DNA from: B1SED10-225 sp964501415
Lineage (GTDB): Bacteria > Bacillota_I > Bacilli_A > Izemoplasmatales > Izemoplasmataceae
Direction of reading: 5' to 3'
Assembly: GCA_964501415.1 (NCBI GenBank)
Contig: CAZCSL010000013.1
Coordinates: 1 to 36,336, forward strand
DNA length: 36,336 nucleotides
Shown here: positions 30,949-36,336 of the stretch, piece after piece
How the letters are laid out: each line of letters opens with the position of its first letter
How positions within the stretch are numbered: position 1 is the stretch's first letter
Translations under genes and position numbers: made by a program
The notes under the pieces: generated by a model
Databases searched by the model: none
Seen by the model: the letters and a program-made list of their open reading frames with translations, nothing else
What the model was told of the DNA's origin: nothing

Positions 30949-32691
30949 ATGCAAAAAGGGTTGATTAAACGATTGATTAGCATCTTTCCTAAAAAAGGCT
31001 TGTTTATATTAGGACTAACCATAACGGTCATCTTTTCATTCATAATCGTAGGGTTTAGTTATTTAATCCGGGTAGTCATGGATTCAGCCATTGAGGGTAA
31101 CCGAGAGATGTTTATATTTTTTACACAGTTTTCCGTAGGGATCATCATTTTAAGTTTTGTTTTGGTTTATTTTCGAACCCGTTTAATGCATAGTTATACT
31201 GAAAATGGCATGACGGCTTTAAGGGGGGATTATGGTCATAAACTTACGACCATTTCATTCGAGGGTTTAGCGGAGATGCCCTCAGGTGAGCTGTTATCTC
31301 GTGGTACGAATGATATGACGCGGGTGCGACAATTTACCAGCGCTACGCTTCCTAGATTGATCGAGATTCCGTTAACCGGTGTTTTGGCTCTGGGTTTGTT
31401 GTTGTATTTTAGTTGGCAACTGACGCTTTTTTCATTGGTTATGGTACCGCTGTTGGTCATTGGTTCTAGTATGTTGATGAATCCCATCGCTAAAGCGAGT
31501 AAAAAAGTACAAGCGAAATTAGGCAGTGTCAATGCCTTAAGTGTCGATGTCATCAAAGGTTCAGAAGCCATCAAAGCGTATCATCTTGAATCTAGTATGA
31601 ATGAAAAAGGCGATGCTTTGGTAAATGAAAGCGTGATTGAAGGGACTAAAGTCGCAAAGAAAAGAGCGGTTTTAGAATCGTTTTCAATGGGAGTTTCTAT
31701 CGTGCCTTTTGTGACTACCTTTCTTTTAGGAGGATATTTTGTCATCAACGATATGATGACAGCTGGTAGTTTGCTTGCTTTTATTAATCTATTAAACTTT
31801 TTGACTTTACCCTTATCTAGAATGGCTATGCTTATGGGAGAAGCCAAACGTGATTTAGCTGCGCTTGAACGTATTTATGAAATCATTGATACAGAAGAAG
31901 AACGCACCGATGGAAAACCATTAACGATTGAACCGAGTGCACCGATGATAGAGATGAAAGATGTTAGGTTTAATTACGCCGATGGGGATAAAAGCGTTGT
32001 GGATGGTGTTAGTCTAACGATTAAACCGCACGAAACGGTGGCTTTTGTCGGACCATCAGGAGGTGGCAAAAGTACGCTTGCAAAATTAATTTTAGGTTAT
32101 TACGATACCTATCAAGGCAGCATAAAAGTAGGCGGACACGAATTAAGGTCATGGTCACTTGAAGCTTTGCGCGATAAAATTGCGATGGTTTCTCAAGACA
32201 CCTTTTTGTTTCCTGATACCGTTTATGAAAATATCCGGATGGGTCGGGTTAAAGCGGAAACAAAAGAAATTGAAAAGGCGGCTAAAAAAGCGAATGCCGA
32301 TGGTTTTATCCATGAAATGGAAACAGGGTATCAAACGCAATTGGCAGAACATGGTAGTTCCCTTTCAGGTGGTCAAAAACAGCGTCTTGCCATCGCTAGA
32401 GCGATTCTTAAAGATGCCCCGCTTTTATTGTTAGATGAAGCTACATCCGCACTTGATACAGAGTCTGAGGCCATCGTTCAAGAGGCCTTTGCTTCATTGG
32501 CAAAAGAAAAAACGACCATCATCATTGCACATCGTTTATCGACGGTTCAAGATGCTGATACCGTATATGTGATCAATCAAGGTAAGATTGAAGAATATGG
32601 TCCTCCTAATGAACTGCTTGCTAAGAATGGGTTATATGCCAAGCTATATCAAAAGCAACGTTTAGAGGAAATGGAGGATGAAGATGAATAA
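30949..32691 (+). CDS. ABC exporter half-transporter, subunit 1
   Basis: Type IV (multidrug-type) ABC half-transporter of 580 aa: six transmembrane segments in residues 1 to about 300, then the nucleotide-binding domain. Walker A is VGPSGGGKST, the signature LSGGQKQRLAIARA, Walker B LLLLDEATSALD and switch IIIAHRLST, all canonical including the catalytic Glu. The frame opens at 30916, but AAGGAGGT precedes ATG 30949. It overlaps the second half-transporter by 8 bases, so the two should form a heterodimer exporting a drug, lipid or peptide. Substrate unknown; no peptidase domain or adjacent peptide gene. Confidence 0.9.
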   Translation: MQKGLIKRLISIFPKKGLFILGLTITVIFSFIIVGFSYLIRVVMDSAIEGNREMFIFFTQFSVGIIILSFVLVYFRTRLMHSYTENGMTALRGDYGHKLTTISFEGLAEMPSGELLSRGTNDMTRVRQFTSATLPRLIEIPLTGVLALGLLLYFSWQLTLFSLVMVPLLVIGSSMLMNPIAKASKKVQAKLGSVNALSVDVIKGSEAIKAYHLESSMNEKGDALVNESVIEGTKVAKKRAVLESFSMGVSIVPFVTTFLLGGYFVINDMMTAGSLLAFINLLNFLTLPLSRMAMLMGEAKRDLAALERIYEIIDTEEERTDGKPLTIEPSAPMIEMKDVRFNYADGDKSVVDGVSLTIKPHETVAFVGPSGGGKSTLAKLILGYYDTYQGSIKVGGHELRSWSLEALRDKIAMVSQDTFLFPDTVYENIRMGRVKAETKEIEKAAKKANADGFIHEMETGYQTQLAEHGSSLSGGQKQRLAIARAILKDAPLLLLDEATSALDTESEAIVQEAFASLAKEKTTIIIAHRLSTVQDADTVYVINQGKIEEYGPPNELLAKNGLYAKLYQKQRLEEMEDEDE

Positions 32692-34429
32692 GAGTACGCT
32701 TAAAAAGCTGTTTCAATTGATGGAGGGCTACCGAACCATGTATTTTGTGGGGATTATCGGTTTTGCCTTATTGCTGCTCATCTTTCAAGTTCAAATATCG
32801 CTTTTGTTTTTAGAATTATTCAATTCGATACAAGAAGGAACTTTTGAAGATATTCTTTTTCCGATTATAAGATTTTCCGTGGTTATTTTGATTTTGATAT
32901 CCGTTATACCATTTTTCTCCTATCTAACAGCCAAAGCAGCACTAAAGACCACGGGTGCTTTACGTAAACGCGTTTTTGATAAGCTGACCGCTTTGCCAAT
33001 AAAACAGTTTCGCAAGACCCATAGCGCTGAGCTATCTTCGATTGCGACCAACGATATCAACGAAGTAGAAAAAGCGTACGGCCAGTTACTTTTTCAGTTC
33101 TCTGTGCAACTGATTGTTGGTGTGGGTGCCGGTGTGGCCATGCTTATCATCGAATGGCGCTTAGCACTTGTAGCCTTTAGTGCAGGGCTTTTAACGTATA
33201 TCATCAATACGCTTTATGCCAAGCGTTTACGCAGTGTATCACGCGGTGTACAAGACAGGCTTGCTCATTTAAATACACGTTTGTCTAATATTTTAGCAGG
33301 CATGCATGTCATTAGGGTTTTTAACATTCAAAAACACGTTTTGAATCTATTTACCAAAAGCAACAAACAAACCTTGGATGTTTCTTTGGTGCGCGTTAAA
33401 AGACAAGCTTCAATCGATGCATTAAACAACTTAGTCTTTACCATCAGTTTTGCAGGGATTACCGTAATTGGAGGTTGGTTCGTACTAGAAGGTCTCATTT
33501 TACTAGGGGTCATCGTTGCGATTATTCAACTTCAAAATAGTGTCTTAGATTTAGTTAGTGAACTAGGAACCTTTATATCAAATATGCAAACCTCGCTAGC
33601 CGCTGGCGATAGAATCTTTGACTTTTTAGATTATGAAGAGGAACCCAAAAGTTATGAAACTACGATTCACAGTCCCAAACAAGAAACGGCAGTTGGCTTT
33701 AAAGACCTCGTATTTGGGTACGACGAACAACCGATTTTAGATAAGATGTCCTTTGAAGTCAAACAAGGTGAAACCGTCGCTTTTGTTGGACCTAGTGGTG
33801 GGGGGAAAACGACCGTCTTTAAGTTAATCTTGCACTTTTTTGATTGGCAAAACGGAGGCATCATGATTTCAGGTAAATCGACATCCAATCAACCTTTGTC
33901 GATGATTAGAAAACAAATTGCTTATGTCCCTCAAGATGCTTATTTGTTTAACACGAGTGTAAAAGAAAACATCCGGTATGCAAAAGAAGATGCTACAGAA
34001 GAAGAGATAATTAAAGCAGCTAAAGACGCAAATGCGCATACATTTATCGAAAAATTAGATCATGGTTATGATACCAAGGTTGGTGAGCATGGCACAAAAC
34101 TATCCGGAGGTCAAAAACAACGCATTGCGATTGCTAGGGCGATGCTTAAAGATGCCCCAATCCTATTGCTTGATGAAGCCACCTCAGCCCTTGATACAGA
34201 ATCTGAGCGACTTTTCCAAGATGCCCTAAACCGCTTGAAGGCAACCAAAACCACGTTGATTATTGCACACCGCCTCTCAACCATTAAAGATGCGGATAGA
34301 ATCTTAGTCATTGAAAAAGGCAAGATTATAGAAGAAGGCAATCATGACAGCTTATTAGAAAATGAAGATTCTCTTTATACAAAGCTCTACCAAACCAGAA
34401 AATCTTATGAATCATTTAATAAAGCATGA
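32684..34429 (+). CDS. ABC exporter half-transporter, subunit 2
   Basis: Partner of the upstream gene, 581 aa, with the same layout: about six membrane segments, then Walker A VGPSGGGKTT, signature LSGGQKQRIAIARA, Walker B ILLLDEATSALD and switch IIAHRLST. Both ATP sites of the predicted heterodimer therefore look catalytically complete, unlike many Gram-positive heterodimers with one degenerate site. ATG 32684 lies 6 bases after GGAGG, which is within the end of subunit 1; the ATG at 32678 is too close to that site. A strong terminator follows at 34478. Confidence 0.9.
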   Translation: MNKSTLKKLFQLMEGYRTMYFVGIIGFALLLLIFQVQISLLFLELFNSIQEGTFEDILFPIIRFSVVILILISVIPFFSYLTAKAALKTTGALRKRVFDKLTALPIKQFRKTHSAELSSIATNDINEVEKAYGQLLFQFSVQLIVGVGAGVAMLIIEWRLALVAFSAGLLTYIINTLYAKRLRSVSRGVQDRLAHLNTRLSNILAGMHVIRVFNIQKHVLNLFTKSNKQTLDVSLVRVKRQASIDALNNLVFTISFAGITVIGGWFVLEGLILLGVIVAIIQLQNSVLDLVSELGTFISNMQTSLAAGDRIFDFLDYEEEPKSYETTIHSPKQETAVGFKDLVFGYDEQPILDKMSFEVKQGETVAFVGPSGGGKTTVFKLILHFFDWQNGGIMISGKSTSNQPLSMIRKQIAYVPQDAYLFNTSVKENIRYAKEDATEEEIIKAAKDANAHTFIEKLDHGYDTKVGEHGTKLSGGQKQRIAIARAMLKDAPILLLDEATSALDTESERLFQDALNRLKATKTTLIIAHRLSTIKDADRILVIEKGKIIEEGNHDSLLENEDSLYTKLYQTRKSYESFNKA

Positions 34430-34477
34430 AATTGACAGACAAGTTATCATGTCTATTGATTAAAAGACTAGAAGAAG

Positions 34478-34517
34478 ACGTTCATTAGAAGGGGGTTATT
34501 ACTAATGAACGTTTTTT
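34478..34517 (+). terminator. Intrinsic terminator of the ABC exporter operon
   Basis: ACGTTCATTAG (34478-34488) pairs with CTAATGAACGT (34502-34512), followed by six T to 34517. Confidence 0.88.
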
Positions 34518-34531
34518 CGCTATTTTTATTG

Positions 34532-34540
34532 TGATACAAT
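34532..34540 (+). promoter_or_regulatory. Predicted extended -10 promoter of the toroid protein gene
   Basis: TGATACAAT: TG at 34532-34533 and TACAAT at 34535-34540. The T run of the preceding terminator lies at the -35 distance. An 8-bp direct repeat, GCGCTTGA, occurs downstream at 34551 and 34581. Confidence 0.4.
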
Positions 34541-34616
34541 GAAGGCGTTAGCGCTTGACAGATTCTTAATCGGATAAGTGGCGCTTGATGTCATTTAAAA
34601 CCATTCGGAGGATAGT

Positions 34617-35501
34617 ATGAAAAAGACGGTTGAAACATGGCTTTATCAACACGCACGGGCATTAGAAGTTGCCCGCTATGATTATCATTTTAAACAAGCG
34701 AACCAAGACACAGTTATAGAAGCCCTTGAATGTTATCAAAATGAAGATGGTGGTTTTGGCAATAGTCTTGAACCCGATTTTTTCACCAAAGAAAGTACCC
34801 CTATAGCCACTTGGGTGGCGAGTAGAATTATTGAAGAGATAGCTTTAGATAAGTCTCATCCGCTTGTCACAAGCATACTTGAGTATTTAAAAAACACGCC
34901 TCATCAGAAAAATGGACTTTTTTTCTTTAGTATTCCAAAAAATAACGATTATCCACATGCTATTTGGTGGCATCATCAACCCAAAAATGAAATACAAGGG
35001 TATAACCCCACCGCAAGCTTACTTGGCTTCATGTATAAATATTCAAGTGATGAAGAAAAAGTAAAAATTAAAGAAGAAATTGGCAAAGCCATCGAATATT
35101 TTCTTAACCACAATGTTAAAGAAATGCATGAACTGCGTATGTTTGTTGAGCTTTATCATTACATAAAACCAGCGCTTTTTTACCAATCGTTTTTTGAAAC
35201 CCTTCAAACTCGCGTTGAAAATGCCGTTGAAATGGATTCTAACCAATGGTTTGAAACGTACTGTATAAGACCTTCACAACTGATTATTTCGCCTGATTCA
35301 CCGGGCTATGAGCGTTTAAAAACCATAGTTCAAAAAGAACATGTGCTATTAAAACAACACTTAACTGAAAAAGGCATCTGGGATATTGAATGGTCTTGGG
35401 CAGATGATTACCCCGAAGCATTTTTAGAAGCTAAAAAAGCTTGGCAAGGCATCCGTGCACTTGAATATCTGCTTAGATTCAAAGCCTTTGGTGAACTATA
35501 A
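34617..35501 (+). CDS. Protein of unknown function with prenyltransferase/terpenoid-cyclase-like toroid repeats
   Basis: Soluble protein of 294 aa, no signal peptide. ECYQNEDGGFGNSLEPD near residue 40 has the QxxDGGFG pattern of QW/PFTB repeats, and IWDIEWSWADDYPEA near the C-terminus looks like a related late repeat. The helical spacing between them fits an alpha/alpha toroid. The many Trp and His residues (IWWHHQPKNEIQGYNPTAS) suggest a ligand pocket. The catalytic DxDD of squalene-hopene cyclases is not seen, so enzymatic activity is uncertain. ATG 34617 is preceded by CGGAGG. Neighbours give no clue. Confidence 0.75.
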   Translation: MKKTVETWLYQHARALEVARYDYHFKQANQDTVIEALECYQNEDGGFGNSLEPDFFTKESTPIATWVASRIIEEIALDKSHPLVTSILEYLKNTPHQKNGLFFFSIPKNNDYPHAIWWHHQPKNEIQGYNPTASLLGFMYKYSSDEEKVKIKEEIGKAIEYFLNHNVKEMHELRMFVELYHYIKPALFYQSFFETLQTRVENAVEMDSNQWFETYCIRPSQLIISPDSPGYERLKTIVQKEHVLLKQHLTEKGIWDIEWSWADDYPEAFLEAKKAWQGIRALEYLLRFKAFGEL

Positions 35502-35541
35502 CAAGAATGCTTTTTAGACGCTTAAAATAATTGATGAAATC

Positions 35542-35570
35542 TTTTTATGCATAATACAGCGCTTTATAAT
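35542..35570 (+). promoter_or_regulatory. Predicted promoter of the terminal membrane protein gene
   Basis: Consensus -10 TATAAT (35565-35570) with a weak -35 TTTTTA (35542-35547) 17 bp upstream. Confidence 0.4.
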
Positions 35571-35602
35571 AATAAGATTATGAAGTATAGAAGAGATAAT
35601 GG

Positions 35603-36304
35603 GTGATTAGTTTGAAGCTTCGACTATTTTGGATGTTTTTATATGGTTGGGCGTTTGGCTACCATGGCTTATTATGGATTCATATTCTCAATGAAGGTAG
35701 TAAGGTTGACCTCGCGGTTGTGACCATGGCTTTAGGGCTGCTTTTTATATGGGGCGTGGTTATCGCTTTAATTCAAAGAAGATTGATTCATCTCATAAGC
35801 CCAAAACATCTTTCCAAGGTAAAGTTTTTTGTGCTACTCATTTTGGCTATGATTGGTCTTGCTTTAATGGCTGAGGTCGTATCTACTATAATGACTAATA
35901 CCGCTTATTTTTGGTCTTTATCACCTAATGAAGCTTATATCACCGCAAGCCCAAACTATATTGAAGTCGTTACAAGACATTCGGTTATCGTTTTTATACC
36001 TCAGTTTTTGGGTGTTTCACTACTGCATTATCGTTACCAATTTAAAGCATTCACTTGGTTTATTCTTTATGGTTTGGTTGGATATTTTAATGAATGGTTG
36101 GCTTTTGGTTCAGCAGCCGCTTGGGTAAGTATCCCTTTTTGGATGATTATCTATGGATGGATTGTATATTTACCTACGCATGTTATTACGCCTATGCATG
36201 AGCGGATACAACCGAAGTCTTATCATTATCTCCTTGCTTTGGTGTTGCCCCTTTTATTAAGTATGCCTTGGGCTTTATTCGTTATCGCATCGTTACATAG
36301 TTGA
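35603..36304 (+). CDS. Polytopic membrane protein of unknown function
   Basis: About 233 aa with six or seven hydrophobic segments and short loops; no recognised family. The start is uncertain. The frame begins at GTG 35603, but that codon is part of GGTGAT, a good anti-Shine-Dalgarno match, and TTG 35612 four bases after it could be the true start. No ATG occurs near the N-terminus. Monocistronic, followed by a terminator at the window's end. Confidence 0.65.
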   Translation: MISLKLRLFWMFLYGWAFGYHGLLWIHILNEGSKVDLAVVTMALGLLFIWGVVIALIQRRLIHLISPKHLSKVKFFVLLILAMIGLALMAEVVSTIMTNTAYFWSLSPNEAYITASPNYIEVVTRHSVIVFIPQFLGVSLLHYRYQFKAFTWFILYGLVGYFNEWLAFGSAAAWVSIPFWMIIYGWIVYLPTHVITPMHERIQPKSYHYLLALVLPLLLSMPWALFVIASLHS

Positions 36305-36309
36305 AAAAG

Positions 36310-36336
36310 AAAAACACAAGCCTCGCTTGTGTTTTT
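36310..36336 (+). terminator. Intrinsic terminator at the window end
   Basis: AAAAACACAAGC (36310-36321) pairs with GCTTGTGTTTTT (36325-36336) around a 3-nt loop, with the T run built into the stem end. The window stops here, so any further T residues are unseen. Confidence 0.8.

Noticed and set aside
34555..34560. TTGACA as a -35 for the toroid gene
   Set aside because: No -10-like hexamer at 16-18 bp downstream; the extended -10 at 34532-34540 is a better candidate.

Overview
The window comes from an AT-rich, low-GC Gram-positive-type bacterium. Most genes have strong GGAGG-type ribosome binding sites. TGA is used as a stop (for example after the M13 peptidase, the phosphoesterase and the second ABC exporter half) and Trp is TGG, so this is not a Mycoplasma with the altered code. 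Gene content and sequence style would fit a deep-branching Bacillota or Mycoplasmatota (Izemoplasma- or Haloplasma-like) lineage. That placement is inference. No transposase, CRISPR array, tRNA or rRNA was seen.

Region 1 (52-8260, minus strand) is an L-arabinose operon: araB, araA and araD, then a CUT2-type monosaccharide ABC transporter (binding lipoprotein, double ATPase, permease). Its upstream region holds two predicted promoters. Each is paired with a catabolite-response (cre) box and copies of a palindromic operator, ATTTTA(C/G)TAAAAT. No regulator gene is in the window.

Region 2 (8350-13784) is a mixed set: two overlapping tiny membrane ORFs, a GNAT acetyltransferase, a CPBP membrane protease, an operon of a lipoprotein phosphoesterase with two small membrane proteins, and a divergent M13 (PepO-like) metallopeptidase.

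Region 3 (13847-25494) is the most distinctive part, a tungsten enzyme locus. On the minus strand runs tupA-tupB-tupC (tungstate import), moeA, moeA fused to a binding-protein-like domain, moaA, moaC and a MOSC protein. Its leader looks like a Moco/Tuco-family riboswitch followed by an intrinsic terminator. Divergently on the plus strand are a tungsten aldehyde:ferredoxin oxidoreductase (AOR), a radical SAM/SPASM protein of the AOR-maturase type, a MoaD-like sulfur carrier and its E1-like activating enzyme. A convergent mogA/moaB closes the locus. Together these genes would import tungstate, build the pterin cofactor, insert the metal and mature one enzyme. MoaE and a ferredoxin partner are not in the window.

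Region 4 (25600-30705) has a membrane diguanylate cyclase, a DUF3137-like membrane protein, a DUF134/NifX-like His/Cys-rich putative metal-responsive regulator, a cupin remnant, a pilin-like gene broken by an in-frame stop, and a methyltransferase.

Region 5 (30900-36336) has a heterodimeric ABC exporter, an alpha/alpha-toroid-like protein of unknown function and a polytopic membrane protein, with clear terminators between units.
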